The notes beneath the pieces are model-generated. The model made no database searches, was not told the origin of the DNA, and was given only the letters and a program-made list of their open reading frames with translations. This document shows, piece by piece, positions 1-12,346 of a stretch of DNA of 64,000 nt (position 1 is its first letter; each line of letters opens with the position of its first letter). Source of the stretch: Camillea tinctor (lineage: Eukaryota; Ascomycota; Sordariomycetes; Xylariales; Xylariaceae); NCBI GenBank assembly GCA_022578605.1, contig MU394130.1, positions 117,320 through 181,319 of the forward strand, written 5' to 3'. A program made the translations under genes and the position numbers.

Positions 1-2275
1 CCTCTGGCGAGAGGATATAAGGGTTTATAATAGGTAAGCATGTAGTGTAATTATTCACCGTTCTGACCGTTCCCGTCACACATCGACATCGACGTCGACA
101 TCGATACCGACATTGATACCGGCATCAATGCGGCGTAAAAGTTGTCCAAGCTCTACCTGCCAAGGAGAATTTCTAGTACGTCATTGGGTATCGCGAATAC
201 AATGGAGCACCGGCTTTCAAGGGTCGACCCGGCTGGGCGCTTTTCGAACCCTGGTATACCCTGCCATAGTTACATCTCATCGCAAGCCACAGCCGGCAAT
301 AAGTGTATACTAGTCAGTACCTAGGTAGCTGCCTAGGTAGCTTGGCTGCTTAGTATGTCGCTAAGCAGCAAGCTGACAAGGTGCAGAATACAAACCCTGC
401 GCTTACAACTTACACTTACAGTACAGTACGTACAATCACACTGCACCTTGGTCAAAAGGCTGCAAGGCTAGTCTACGTCTGGCTGGAGATTTGATTCCTC
501 CAAACCTTCGAACCATGGTGTGAATACTTATCGATCACCACCCGGTGTTTCCTAGGTTAGATCGTTTTGGTTTCCCTATTATTAGAAATCACGATTTAAT
601 AATCCTCCGCGTGTTATGGGCAAACAGTTCTCCTTATTATTATTTATACTATTTTATAATCATGTAGGTTAGGTATGTATGTGCATACAATGTATGGAGT
701 AAATATCTTTGGATATGGATAGGATCTAACCAACCTAACGAAAAAGGACGCAAATCATTAGTCAAAATAATACTATATTTTCACAATGTCATTCGATTTA
801 CACGCTACCTCACTTACATCCTCATTACCTGAGATAACTGTATCTATCTAACTGACATCTATGTTCACCATGACTTTTTGAGGGATTTTCAAGTATGAGG
901 GGAAAAGAGAGAGAGGGATAGAGAAAGACAGAGGAGGGAGAAAAGAAAAGAACAAGAAAAAGTCGCGTGGTCATGCATGATCTCTCTCCATCTCAACCTA
1001 TGAACTCCGCATAATTCATCTTTCTCAGCTTTGGGGATTTCCAATGAGTCGCGCCGGAATTTTCGCTTGCGACCCTACACTGCTTATCCCATCCTCAAGA
1101 AAAGAAAAAGCCATACCCATCTTCTCGAAGCGGTAAAGAGCATCACCTCAGCGAAAGTACGGGGAAGTAAGGGGTTCCCCACCCCCAATTGGGTGATGGT
1201 GTAGTATTGGGAGCGAGCGATGGCCACGCTAGCAAATGCCATGCCATCTATTCGCCTCCTCCGTCTTGCGGAAAGCTGCAGGCACGAGATGTGAGCCTAA
1301 ATGCCTTTTGCGATTTTGAACGACTGAAACCAGGTCCTATTCTATAATGTACTCCAACTCAGTTACCATGCTGTTGGTGCTCGTCTACTCGGGATCGAAT
1401 CAGGTCCTGGTATTCTCGACCGCAGAGTCCAGGGCCATGTTGACACCACGGGTAATATCGGATCCTTCGCGATGGCTAGAGGCTATACGCACTGAGAGTT
1501 TATGTGAACGCCTTTGCGGGTGGTGGGAGAGAGCCTTAAAAACCTAGGCACGTACAGTACATATATAGAAAGATGAGATAATGACCTGTCTGCTGTGGGG
1601 AATCTTGGTTGGGCATGAAATATTCGGGATTCTGTTTCCTGGTCACCATGCCGTTGTAGTCATTCATAGCCAAAAGCCAAAAAAAAAAAAAAAAAGGGGG
1701 GGGGGAGGGTTAGCATACAGAGCCTACCGACTTGAGTTACGGCGACTATGTCCTAGCTAACTTGTCTTAAGGGTGGCCATATATATAGGTTAATAGAATT
1801 AGTACTGACTAGACGCTGGTAGTAGGGGGCAAACGACGACCTCGCTCACGAGATTGGTTCTCTTGATGTCAACTATAAAGCCGTCTGTCACTGAGATTCT
1901 TGACTCTCTACCTATATACTAGATATGTGCACATGAACGAACGTAAAATGCATTTACTTAATTACGTGCTTATCTCAGACGGATCTGAGGCGGATCTCAG
2001 TAGAAATGACTTATCTCGCATTTTCCGATCTCTTGTCGGCAAATTAATTCGCTTCATGTTACGCCCCGGTTATTCAACTATTGGACCGTCAATTGAATTC
2101 AATGCCCGGTCTACGAAATGCAATACGCTTGACGTCTCTATTAAATCTGCTGCTAAAGCTAGTAATGGAAATTTAAGAGCTTTGTAACGTGCGTGCCACT
2201 TGCAAAGATCATGACAGTCTGATCGTCTGTCATGAGAGGGTTGGACTGGACAGCTTACGGTCCCATTAAACAACA
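1..2275. other. Gene-less left flank
   Basis: No coding region is supported here. The stretch holds a purine-rich block (about 896-960), an A-run followed directly by a G-run (about 1680-1707), and two CCTAGGTA-type palindromic motifs near 318-340. Short open frames occur on both strands but show no domain, no plausible splice partners and no coding-like composition. Confidence 0.6.
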
Positions 2276-3294
2276 ATGGTCGCAACGGTCTGTACTAGCT
2301 TAACTGTAGATCCCCGGTGCATTAACTGATTTCGTTTATAGAGTTGGGATAGGCTTGTGCGTTTCATTGCGCGGCAAGATGGACTCGAATACATTGGGGA
2401 ACCGGTTGACAAGACCCAAGATGGTAAGAACCTGTTGAGATACTACAAACAATAACCATGCATATCTGCTGACCTATGATAGTCGGTGCTGCACTTGCGT
2501 CCTCACAAGATGTCGAGGTTCGGGTGTTCTCGGGCGGTTCAGCGCTTGATCTCTCTGCAGAACCCACCTCCAAAATACGTACGATAGAGCGCCTGTTGCC
2601 GCCCCTATCACAAGTTGAAGTTGGCACGATACGCTGCATTGGTCTGAATTACCGGAATCATGCGAAGGAGATGAACCTGACCTTGCCGGACCATCCAACC
2701 TTATTCTTCAAGCCAGCGACCTGTCTCAACGCGCCGAATGCGCCACTACTTATCCCGCACCAGGCCACAGATGGCCAGGCCGATTACGAAGCCGAATTGG
2801 CTGTCGTTATAGCTAAACCTGCTCGTAATATACGGGTAGAAGATGCACTGGATTACGTGCTTGGCTACACCTGCTCCAACGATGTCACCGCGAGGAAGCA
2901 CCAATTCAACGGGGCACAATGGGGGTTCGGTAAGGGGTTCGATGGCTTTGCCCCTATCGGACCGTGCCTTGTGTCCACGACCAGAATACCAGACCCCGCT
3001 GTCATTGAACTGAAGACTGTACTGAATGGAATTTCCATGCAGGAAGGCCGGGCGGATGATATGATTTTCACAGTACCCAGGATCATCGCGTACCTATCTC
3101 AGGGGACAACCCTACAGCCCGGAACTGTCATCATGACCGGTACGCCGCATGGTATCGGCGTGAGCAAGAAACCACCTGTGTTCCTGAAGCCTGGCGACGA
3201 CCTGAGGGTTGTTATGAGCCACGGTCTGGGGAGTCTGGTTAATTACGTTGAGTATGAAAGCAACCCTGGGGAAACAGTAGGTGGCAAGCTATAG
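2276..3294 (+). CDS. Fumarylacetoacetate hydrolase (FAH) family protein
   Basis: Three exons are proposed: 2276-2287, 2342-2423 and 2483-3294 (301 aa). The first intron is inferred because an in-frame stop sits just before the coding-looking 'SWDRLVRFIARQDG' and 'TTTATAG' is a good acceptor; its GTCTGT donor is weak. The second intron (GTAAGA...GATAG) is clear. The body is typical of the FAH fold: RCIGLNYRNHAKEM, DYEAELAVVI carrying the metal-binding glutamates, GYTCSNDVTAR with the metal-binding Asp, FDGFAPIGP, and MTGTPHGIGV near the C-terminus. Family members hydrolyse C-C bonds in acylpyruvates or decarboxylate oxaloacetate, usually in cytosol or mitochondria, so the substrate here is open. 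It converges on a Zn2Cys6 regulator that is divergent from an organic-anion carrier, which suggests a small catabolic locus. The family call is firm; the 12-nt first exon is tentative. Confidence 0.85.
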
Positions 3295-3543
3295 CAATAT
3301 ATATATATACCTAATATTGGGGTATTATCATACCCAGATGGTCAATCGTAATGCCGATATAATAGGTTATTTGGTTCTATTTATAAAGCGAAGAGCTGCC
3401 CACATCAAATGTAGCACGGTCAATTCACATCGCCCGGGTATACAAGGTATGTCAAGAAGCCACCCTATCATGGTAATATGGGTTAAAAGACGTATAACCC
3501 CATCATTCTCATACTCTCGTTCATACTATAGATTTTCTAATCA

Positions 3544-5936
3544 TCACGTATTCACTTGGTCCTGCATTATCGAATTAAGGACATGCTCCCACTGCAGCAG
3601 ATCTCCCGCCTCTGGAAACGAATAAGATGGATCGTCCCAATATGTCGGGCCTCCTACTACGGCCGAACTAAACAGGTTTGCTGCCGAATCACTAGCTAAG
3701 GGGTCGCTCCATTGAGTCTCACTTGTCGGGTTTTTATAGGTCACAACGGGAGCGGCTTGATGTTGGCCTTCTTTTGTTGCAACTGCTGAGGAAGGGGGAT
3801 CGGTTGAGGGCGGCAACTGAGTAGAGGTAATCTCATGTGACGCTGCCCATATCTGCCTCGCCTTTTTGATACACAACTCGATGATTTTAACCTCTGCTAT
3901 GGCAAACTCATGGGACCAGACATCTCTCCTCTGCATCTCGCAGTACGCATCGAGGTCTTCGAGGATCGCTTGCGCCTTGCGCGAGTGCGGGTCTCGCACA
4001 ACGATGATGCCTAGCACCAATGCGCTGTTAAAGAGATGGTGCGGGCCGAGTGACCATTTGAATCGGTCTGCGAGTGGCTGGCTGAAATATCTCAGCCGCA
4101 TGTCGAGGTCCGCACAGGCAGAGGTTATGCAGGCATCGTGGCTCCGGCGGTAACGATCAGTGATCGACTGTCTCAGGAGAAAAGGTCGATGAAGCGTCAC
4201 CCTGGCGAAGTGGTACATGCTGTGTAGATGCAGTCTATTCCACTCTAGGAAGGGCAACAGGCAGTCCTTCGACTTATCAGGATTTTCTAATTTAAAATAA
4301 GAGGGGAGATGGGATTCCCATGTGATTATCTCCCCGTCCAGGGCCAGGACCGTATCATATGAAACAGTAAAGAGGCCAAAACACTTTTCTTGTATCTTAC
4401 CTACGATCATGGCTAGCTCGTGAGATAACCTACTACACAGACTAAGTGTTGGCTCGGAGAAGGGCTTCTCAGTTTCCTTCGCAGCTGCTTCCTCGCTCAT
4501 CTCGTCTAACCAAACGTTCGACGCTAGCTTGACTAGGCACTGCTGATCAACAATAGCAAATGGTCGCCCTATAGCGAGCGCTATGGTCTTGTCCAGAGTG
4601 TATAGATGACTCCAAAGCCTTCGGCGGGTTTCTGTCTTCTGTCGAGACAGTCTCCACCGTTCACCGTCAATATGCATCCCCTGCGCTTGCGCCATCCGCA
4701 TGGCGAAGCTTGTCGTAAGCCATGATTCCGGGACACGACGGGCGTAGATGAGATAGCGTGTCACTAGAACACCAGCTCTGACTAGATCAGTTGATTCCCC
4801 GTAGAAAGTAGGAGCAATCACAATCGCTCGCCGAGCTGCCCAGTAAAATCGTAGCGACGTTTCCTGAGTCTCATGTTGCGCTTCCTTGCTCCCTGGCGTT
4901 GGACAATCTAGAAGAACGCCATAGGCTAACACTATGAATAGGAGCGCTAGCCATCGTAGATCGATCGTCGAGAAGTCGTCAAAGCCAAACTTGCGCGACC
5001 AGAAGGTTTCATACTTCTCCCGGAAGCAGGCCGGCCGTACGGCGTCGATGGCCCAGTTAAGTTCCCGGAGGAAACACTCTGTCAGCCGATCTACAGTGGA
5101 TTTCTTCCGAGGGAGGAGTCCCAGAAGTTCCCATATCTGAGAAAAAGGACCGCCTTCGTCACGGAAAGAGTGTGCCGGCGCGCCGGCAGGAGCTTTGTGT
5201 GAGAGCCCGGCTGAAAAGTCGGGGGCCGGCGCTCCCACAATTCTAGCAGCGGCTTGAGGGCCAAAATAAGACGAGCCGAAAAAAGAAGGAGCATCACGAC
5301 TCCTACGGAAATAGGAGTCAGTAATCGCCATATTGGGTAATTTTTCTATTCTCAAGACCGTGTCTCGGGATTCAAAATTCATACGCCTAGTCATGATAGG
5401 CAATCTCCTGACTCTTAGGTCGGGACGGGATAGACTAAAAGGGGGAATACACGACTCCCAAAATTACTCACCTGAACAAATCCCCAACAGAGCATTCCTG
5501 GGAGTCGGTCCCAACGCCCCCTACCGGCCTCGTCTTCTCACCAGTACCGGAACCACTCAATCTACATGCCGGGGAGGCTGGCAGCTCGGGGTCAGTGCGT
5601 GCTGTTAGGTTCGTGTATGTGCAGCTATTCCCAACACCCCGGCGAGTACAATTATAACACGGGTGTGCTCCATCGCACTAAGTTCTCGTTATCATGGTGA
5701 TTCTTAAAAAACCCTGTCACAAGCCTCCGGGCGCCTCTGATGAATTGCCGGCGAATTCCACATACCCTTTGTTTTCTCCTATGACATGACGCACATGCTG
5801 CGGCACGGCGCCCTCTCTTCTTCTTCAGGGCTGGCGAGCTGGTCTCCTGGCATTGATCGCTATATTGCTCTTCCTCTGCAAGGTCTATCCGTTTCCGCTT
5901 TGGTGGTAAGCTTGTCTCGTCGGCTTTAGTAGTCAT
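3544..5936 (-). CDS. Zn2Cys6 transcription factor with fungal_trans domain
   Basis: Three exons on the minus strand are proposed: 5936-5766, 5677-5472 and 5434-3544 (755 aa). The binuclear zinc cluster is split by the first intron and is rebuilt exactly on joining: ACASCHRRKQR then CDGAHPCYNC and a last Cys at about residue 76 (Cys 48, 51, 58, 64, 67, 76). A basic stretch (KKKRGRR) precedes it. The long third exon carries the fungal transcription-factor middle homology region, seen around RMAQAQGMHIDGERWRLS and TRRRLWSHLYTLDK. The second intron would be only 37 nt (GTGAGT...TTTTAG), short for a fungus but phase-correct. The start is the first ATG in frame. It is a nuclear DNA-binding regulator, sharing a roughly 620-bp divergent promoter with the MFS gene and converging on the FAH gene, so local control of those two is likely (inference). 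Confidence 0.88.
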
Positions 5937-6557
5937 GGTGATATACGGACGTATCTTGAGCGGTGATCGGTAATTAACTCTTACACACAAGAGGGGATTC
6001 GGCTTTTATCATACCCTGCCAAGATCATTCACCCGCTCTAACTTGGCTTGATACCAACATGCCTATCTCCATCGGAACGGTCCCTTGTCTAGCTATGCTC
6101 TAAGCCAAGAGATAAGAGTCGGCATTATACATATCCCGCCGTCAGCCGATGGCATTGCCTTATTTGCCAATCATGGAGAGCAGAACCAGACCGGGGATCA
6201 CCAACACCCCTGATCTAGTTCTATGTTCACTGCCTATTTTGTCGATTTCCCCTCCATAGACTCGTTAGCGTGCGCAGTCTCTAACCCCGCAAGCTCTATT
6301 TACGAGGAGTCGTGATAGGATAGAAAAGGCCGAAAATTCATCGGGATATCCACCCTTATTTGTGATAAGCTGGTGGTTAAGATATATACTTTGATTCTAT
6401 GATATACGCTGATATAATCTAATTACTACTTCGTTGTTAAGCCTACAGTGTTCAAAATGGGATTGACTCCATCAAATCACATAAGTCAGGACCCAACGTT
6501 CGTGTCATAATCACCTGCAAAAAACACATATATGCTTTATTTCGTCACGAAGTCGTC
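5937..6557. promoter_or_regulatory. Divergent promoter, Zn2Cys6 regulator / MFS carrier
   Basis: This 621-bp stretch lies between two divergent start codons and has no coding signal, so it should carry both promoters. I could not pick a convincing operator in it. The CGGCCG motif seen in the right-hand cluster is absent. Confidence 0.5.
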
Positions 6558-8215
6558 ATGTCTCTTGAAAAGATGGGCTCGGGCGTGAAGGATAGCGATG
6601 CAGAATTACCTCAGTTGGCGCAGACTGATCTAACTGTGGATCCCGGGGCCGAAAAGCGGCTCCTGAGAAAGCTCGATACCTTTCTTGCGCCGATGTGCGT
6701 GGTCTTCTTCCTTGTGGCTTACTTGGACCGTAGCAATATTGGTTGGTGACCATAGAAAATAAAGGTCTCTCGCAAGACTAAAACAACATACTAATGATAA
6801 TTGGTGTAGGAAATGCCGCTATTGCAGGGATGACAGAGGACCTTGAGCTCACCGGAAACAGACTGAATGTTGCCGTGACACTTTTTTACGGTATGCTGTA
6901 ATCCATTGTGTACCTATTATCAGCTTAGTTGAGATCTATTCTAATAAAATTTATATCTAGTGACCTATATTTCCTTCGAAATACCTGCTTCGTTGGTGCT
7001 CAAGAAGGCAAGGCCGAGTCGCCTCATACCCTTTTTCATCATTTCATGGTCGGCTGTCATAATCGGAGCCGCGTTCGTGCAGAGCTATGCTGGCCTGATC
7101 GCTACGCGCCTTTTACTTGGTGTTTTCGAGAGCGGTCTGTTTCCCTGCTTGACGCTTTACCTAAGCACTTTCTATAAGAAAGAGGAACAAGCCCGGCGTA
7201 TATCGTATCTTTTTGTCGCCGCCGCTCTCTCCGGAGCTTTTGGTGGACTCCTTGCTTACGGACTCACTGGCCTACACGGTGCAAGCGGTCTCGCGGGCTG
7301 GAGATGGCTGTTCCTGGTGGAGGGTATCATATCAATTGTCGTCGGACTTGTATCGATATTCATGCTCCCGGATAGTTTCGAAACAGCATGGTGGCTCCAC
7401 GAGGACGAGAAAGTGCTCATGCGCATTCGGCATGAGCAGACAAAGGTGTACCTGGGAGAATCAGAGGTCTTCGACAAATCCGAAGTAAAGCTCGCGTTCA
7501 AAGACCCGAAGGTTTGGCTGTCGGCAGGTTGTCAATTCTGCGCCAATACCTGCTCGTTTGGGTTTGGTACCTTCCTGCCTGTTATCCTCAAAGGTTTTGG
7601 ATATGACAGCGTAAGGACCCAGCTGTTGACTGTTCCAGTCTATATATGGGCCTCGGTTATTTACATTGTCATATCTTTTATGTCGGATCATTTCAACCGC
7701 AGAGCAGTTTTCATGGTGCCCATGGCACTCGTGACTGCAGCAGGCTACTCGATGATGCTGGGAGTGCCTATGGCCTCAACAGGAACACTTTATTTCGCCA
7801 CCTTTCTTACCGCTACGGGAATATACTGCGTGGTAGGCCTAAATGTCACATGGGTTAGCAATAGTAATGCTGGATACTTTAAGCGAGCCACAGCGATCGG
7901 TCTGCAGCAGACGATAGGCAACAGTGCGGGCATTATGGTGAGGAGCACTCTGTGCCCATATTGATTCACCTAAAACTAACTCATTTGTAGGCTGGTCAAA
8001 TCTATAGAATCACTGCGAGTGATGGACGTTACACGGTCGGACATGCCGTATCACTTGGAGGCATAGTGATAGCAGCGTTTGGGTATTTTACTATGTGGGC
8101 ATGTCTAAGAACGATTAACGAGAGGCGAGACAAGATGAGCGTTGAGGAGAAGATCCAGGAACTTGACGCTGGTAAAAAGGGAGACCGTCATCCGGATTTC
8201 CGATACATTACTTAG
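6558..8215 (+). CDS. MFS transporter, anion:cation symporter (Dal5/allantoate permease-like)
   Basis: Four exons are proposed: 6558-6741, 6810-6890, 6961-7937 and 7991-8215, joining in frame to 488 aa. The junctions restore family signatures: LDRSNIGNAAIAGM after the first helix, FYVTYISFEIPASLVLKK across the third exon, and RLLLGVFESGLFP. The hydrophobic pattern fits about 12 transmembrane helices, with a soluble loop after helix 6 (WLHEDEKVLMRIRHEQ). The fungal anion:cation symporter family imports carboxylates, allantoate, nicotinate and similar anions through the plasma membrane. The neighbouring FAH enzyme and divergent regulator suggest uptake of an organic acid that feeds the FAH step (inference). 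The substrate cannot be read from the sequence. Confidence 0.9.
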
Positions 8216-9428
8216 GAATACGTTCCGAATCACCAGAGTGCTCTCTTTTAGGTACAATTTCTATATGAGGAAAGGTGTGGAGTGCTAATAAATATCCTTG
8301 AAGTCTTGATGAATCCTACGGAAAATGGATACGCGCACACTGCGGCTGAGGGTAATACGGGACGGGGCGCTGAAGAATATGCGTAGAAAAATGTAACATG
8401 CCTCGGATGCCGCATAAACTACAACCCCTTAGAACGCCTAAACATCCCTGCCTTCGATCATATCTTCCTGCTGTCTGGGGTAAAAATATGCCTTGCGTGG
8501 TTCACCAAAGTTCAAACCTCTGCGAATTCCACGGACAACAAAGAACAAAGGAAAGAAATCATGTTCGACACATAACTCACTCAAGAGAAGTTTCTCCCTA
8601 CTCCAATAGTCATTGGTGTACGTAGGTAGGCAGACTATTTATGAATGTATCGCACAATGATGTTGTTGAGTGTTAGGCAACATGCTGTGCATACCTGAGT
8701 TCTTCGACGGGAATTCGATGGTTATTCTATCCTAAGACATGTGCCTGTAGATACGGAGAACTACACTAGGCTAGCTAATATAGAGAAGTGAATCTCTTTA
8801 CCTGGCTCCGAAAAACATAAGTAGCCTGCTAACCTACCTAGACAGCTAGATTGACCTAAAGGCAACATGGTGACTTTCGTAGCTTGAAATCTAATACATA
8901 CACTGCGGCTCTGTGGCAAAGTTCGGTCTAGTTCCCGATAGAGCAAGCGGCATTCTAGAAAGTCAACAGGGATGCTAAGCAAGTCCAATCAGCTGAGCCT
9001 GCTCGTCCTATTAAACCACCGACTCTTGACATGCTCCCTTCTCACCGTAGCATGGCAAATTTAGCTTCAGGCATTCGCCTGGTCTAGACCCGTGTCTGCC
9101 TATACGCGAGACTCATTGTAAGGCCACTAAGGGTCACTAATCAGGATTCCCTATACAGGGCTCCCCTATTTTTCACGATCACGACGGCATATTGTGCCGT
9201 AATAGGGACCTCGTCCCAAGAATGCTTACAACCACAATCCTAACTTCATGCAACACCCAGAGGGGGCCAAGTCTCTCCCCATATGTCCGTCGAATAACAA
9301 TTTGACAGCTCAGAAAAAGAACTTAAGCATATAGCGATCCTTGAGGTTGTATCGCTTAGGCTAGAGGAATTCTCAATCCTGCTTCTATGAAGAGGGAGTC
9401 AGCTTAAGGTGGTTCCTAGAGTAAGGAG
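8216..9428. other. Intergenic, no gene seen
   Basis: About 1.2 kb with only short, unsupported open frames. The end of this stretch is the upstream region of the secreted-protein gene at 9522. Confidence 0.55.
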
Positions 9429-9434
9429 TATAAA
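9429..9434 (+). promoter_or_regulatory. TATA box candidate for the secreted protein gene
   Basis: TATAAA lies 93 bp upstream of the ATG at 9522, a usual spacing for a fungal TATA promoter. It is a positional inference only. Confidence 0.4.
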
Positions 9435-9521
9435 TGCCATGAGTCTTCCCTTACATAGGTTGAACATGACATCTCTCGTCCTCATCTGAGTTCTTAATAG
9501 TCAGCCATAGCACTAATCATC

Positions 9522-10254
9522 ATGTTCGCCAAGATAGCCGTTGCTTCTCTTCTCGCCTCAATCCCATTAGGCTTGGCAATCCCGGACGTGACTGCCACGG
9601 TTCTGCCCCAGGATGATTGCTCGTTGTTTCCTGGATACGATGCCGCCACGAACACTGCCGGCCCTTGGACCATCAAGCTGGTTGATAGCGAGAACCAAGC
9701 TATCGAGGGTTTCAGCGACATCTCACGCTACTCTATTTCTTACAACCCGAGCACGGACTCAAAGCCGACCCTACGATGGGGTGCTGTTAGTAAAGCCTGA
9801 TTTGAACTATATGTACATGTTCTGACGAAAAGCCAACCAGATTACTTTTCCAACCCGCAACGACGTTGCTAAAAACCCTCTAAAGTGCGAAGCTGGAGTG
9901 TTAAAGGGCTGGGTGCCTACCGACCTCACGGCGGCGGGAGCCCCTACGAGCTACGTGTGGACTCCGTTAGTTATCTCCCCTTACCCGTACGATGCGGCCT
10001 TGATGTGGAAGATCGATGGTGACGCGCCTAAGATCTTCGAGCATTCCATCGACGGTGTGAAGCAGGACGGAGTATTCTTGGGTGCATACGACAACACTAC
10101 TACTTGGGGGCTCAAGTACCAGGCTGCAGACAGCGGTTCGAGTGGGCTTGACTACTACTACACGCGTCTGCTAGGACCGAACAGCGCCGACCCGTCGACT
10201 GGCGCGGCCCTGAAGGCGAACGAGACTCTCGCATTCATCAAGATCAACGGATAA
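9522..10254 (+). CDS. Small secreted protein of unknown function
   Basis: Two exons are proposed, 9522-9785 and 9841-10254, joined by a 55-nt intron (GTTAGT...CCAG) in phase 0, giving 225 aa. The N-terminus (MFAKIAVASLLASIPLGLA) is a clear signal peptide with likely cleavage after residue 19. The mature part is about 205 residues, rich in Asp, Tyr, Trp, Ser and Thr, with only two cysteines (in DDCSLF and KCEAG), compatible with one disulfide. It ends near FIKING and has no transmembrane segment. I do not recognise the family and see no catalytic motif. A TATA box about 90 bp upstream and an isolated position suggest an independently regulated extracellular or cell-wall protein. An effector role would be speculation. 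Confidence 0.8.
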
Positions 10255-11140
10255 GAGTCTGGTGTTATGCTGCTAAGACAGTAGCGTGCAGAGTTGACGG
10301 TGACCTGGTTAGATGATAGAAGCAAATAGTGAAAGAGATATTCGGTACCTTGAATACCGACTTAATCATGCCATTATTCAGAAATGAGAACTTTTTCAAT
10401 ATATATTCTGCTGTAATCTGCTATATAACCCAAGCATAGAGTTGTGAACGTTTACCTGTAACAGATCGTTTGAACCCACAGAATGTCGATGTACCGCGAT
10501 ATCGGAAACGAATTACACGCACATAAACGAGCATATACACTAACGTATGGTTCCAGTTAATGATGCTATATGTATGTACCCAGCATATATGTTATACCTA
10601 CCTTCCTAGTAGGCGAGAACTTAATGGATCCGGACAGTCGGGCTCACAACTTTATTACACAATGGGGTATTATCCACATGAGCAAAAGCAGATGCAAGGG
10701 TGGGTATATATATATATATGTATCAATTACTAGGTAAATAGACTGCAACACTAACATTAACTAACGATACTTAGATTGATACTACATACGTAACCTTATG
10801 TATGTATATACATACTGTGTATGATAGTAGTAGTACTTGGAATACATTGGTTCCTCTCGGTAGATGAGCTTGGCAAAGTGACGCGGGAATAATGAAACCC
10901 AGGTAACCAATGTAAGAATGGTCCCCCCCCTTCTATGTTAGCGAACCCAGCCACTCCCGCCGTTGCAGCTGTAGTAAGTTGGTGTATATTGTGCACATAT
11001 ATAGGTTCCCAAACATCCAGAGAGACATTTCTGTAATGTATTTGTGGGATATTACTCAACATACGTTGTAATCTATCCTCAAAAAAAAAAGATTAGTTTA
11101 GGTTAGAATAATGTTTGTTTACGTAGTCTACCTAGGTAGG
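10255..11140. other. Intergenic, AT-rich, no gene seen
   Basis: The interval between the secreted-protein gene and the foldback element contains a short TA repeat near 10708 and no credible coding sequence. Confidence 0.55.
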
Positions 11141-11142
11141 TA

Positions 11143-11743
11143 CACTCGTTTCCAAACAATAAGTCGCGCCCCATATTTTTTTCTACTCACACACACACAC
11201 TTTTTGAATTAACATTACTTTTTATTATTTTTAAACATAACTTTATAATAACATGGCTTTATATAAAAACCTATATATTAAAATAAAGCTTTTTTTATTA
11301 CGAATCTAATAATATAATTCTTTTTTAACTAGCTTTAAAATTCATGTAAATGTAAGCAGTTATGTTATATTTTTTATAATTGCTATAGTTTGTTTTTTTA
11401 TATTACGTAAAAAAACTTTGTTGTTGGCAAAAAAACGCATTTGTAGCGGGGTAATATAAATGTTATGCGGGGTAATTAACAATACAATATAGTTGTTATA
11501 TAAAATGTAATGTAATTGCTTGCATTTATATAAATTTTAAAGCTAGTTAAAAAAGATTTATATTATTAAATTCGCAATAAAAAAAGCTTTATTTTGATAT
11601 ATAAATTTTTATATAAAGCTATGTTATTATAAAGTTATGTTTAAAAATGATAAAAAGTAAATAAAAGTGATGTTGATTCAAAAAAGTGTATGTGTGTGAG
11701 TAGAAAAAAATATGGGGCGCGACTTATTGTTTGGAAACGAGTG
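11143..11743. mobile_element. Foldback MITE, about 601 bp, TA-flanked (Tc1/mariner-like)
   Basis: The left end starts CACTCGTTTCCAAACAATAA and the right end is its reverse complement. The match continues inward through GTCGCGCCCC, a T-run and a CA-repeat for about 55 bp almost perfectly, then imperfectly through nearly the whole element, so the two arms form one long hairpin. Both ends are flanked by TA (11141-11142 and 11744-11745), the target duplication expected of Tc1/mariner-superfamily insertions. The interior is very AT-rich with no open frame, so the element is non-autonomous. It lies between two host genes without breaking either. Confidence 0.85.
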
Positions 11744-12346
11744 TACATAGTAGCAAGTTTTCATAACATCAATTATGTATCATTCGTTCTAATATTCCTC
11801 ATCAACTCACCTGCCTAGATTGTTCTCCAAATAGACATTTATATAAGAGTGATTAACACTACACAACAAGTAGGTAAACATAACACAACACAAGTGATCG
11901 TAGAAAGGAGAAAAAAAAAAAAGGATCTTTTCATAAGGTATATCTGGACCGTGCGCTTTGACAGGAAAAGAATCATGTATACAAATATGGGTTAGTTAGG
12001 TAATGGCCCACATAATAGCTAGAGGACCCCGCCGTGAGAGGTCAGCTGTAAGGGGGCTGAGGGGAAGAGGAAACGCAATTCTTGACCCCTTTATTCTTTT
12101 TGTGTTTCCTATCGTCGAGCTTCTACTACTAAATATTGTTAAATTGGTACCTAACCTTACATGTACCTCTCAACTCCTATATCTGCCTGACTTGGCTGAT
12201 ATAAAATCACGATTTTCTAAGTCCCTTTTATCTTCACGTTCTTTTTATCGTCCTCGTTCTTGTAGTCGACGTCAATCATCATCTCGTTTTGATCCTCCGA
12301 CGCCTGTCTCCTGCCTCCTACAACCCCCTCTCTCTTTGCTGCGATC
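11744..12346. other. Upstream region of the vWA-like gene
   Basis: About 600 bp of non-coding DNA, including a CT-rich stretch just before the ATG at 12347 (about 12225-12340), as is common in fungal promoters and leaders. An overlapping open frame at 12003-12446 has no recognisable content. Confidence 0.5.

Noticed and set aside
181..290. Possible tRNA-like segment with a TTCGAACCC-type box
   Set aside because: I could not fold a cloverleaf or find a matching A box at proper spacing.
113..324. Overlapping short open frames at the left end
   Set aside because: No domain, no splice signals in the right places and no upstream context; they look like chance frames.
1680..1707. A-run followed by a G-run as a possible regulatory tract or end of a retroelement
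   Set aside because: No flanking target duplication or retroelement coding remnant is visible; treated as simple sequence.
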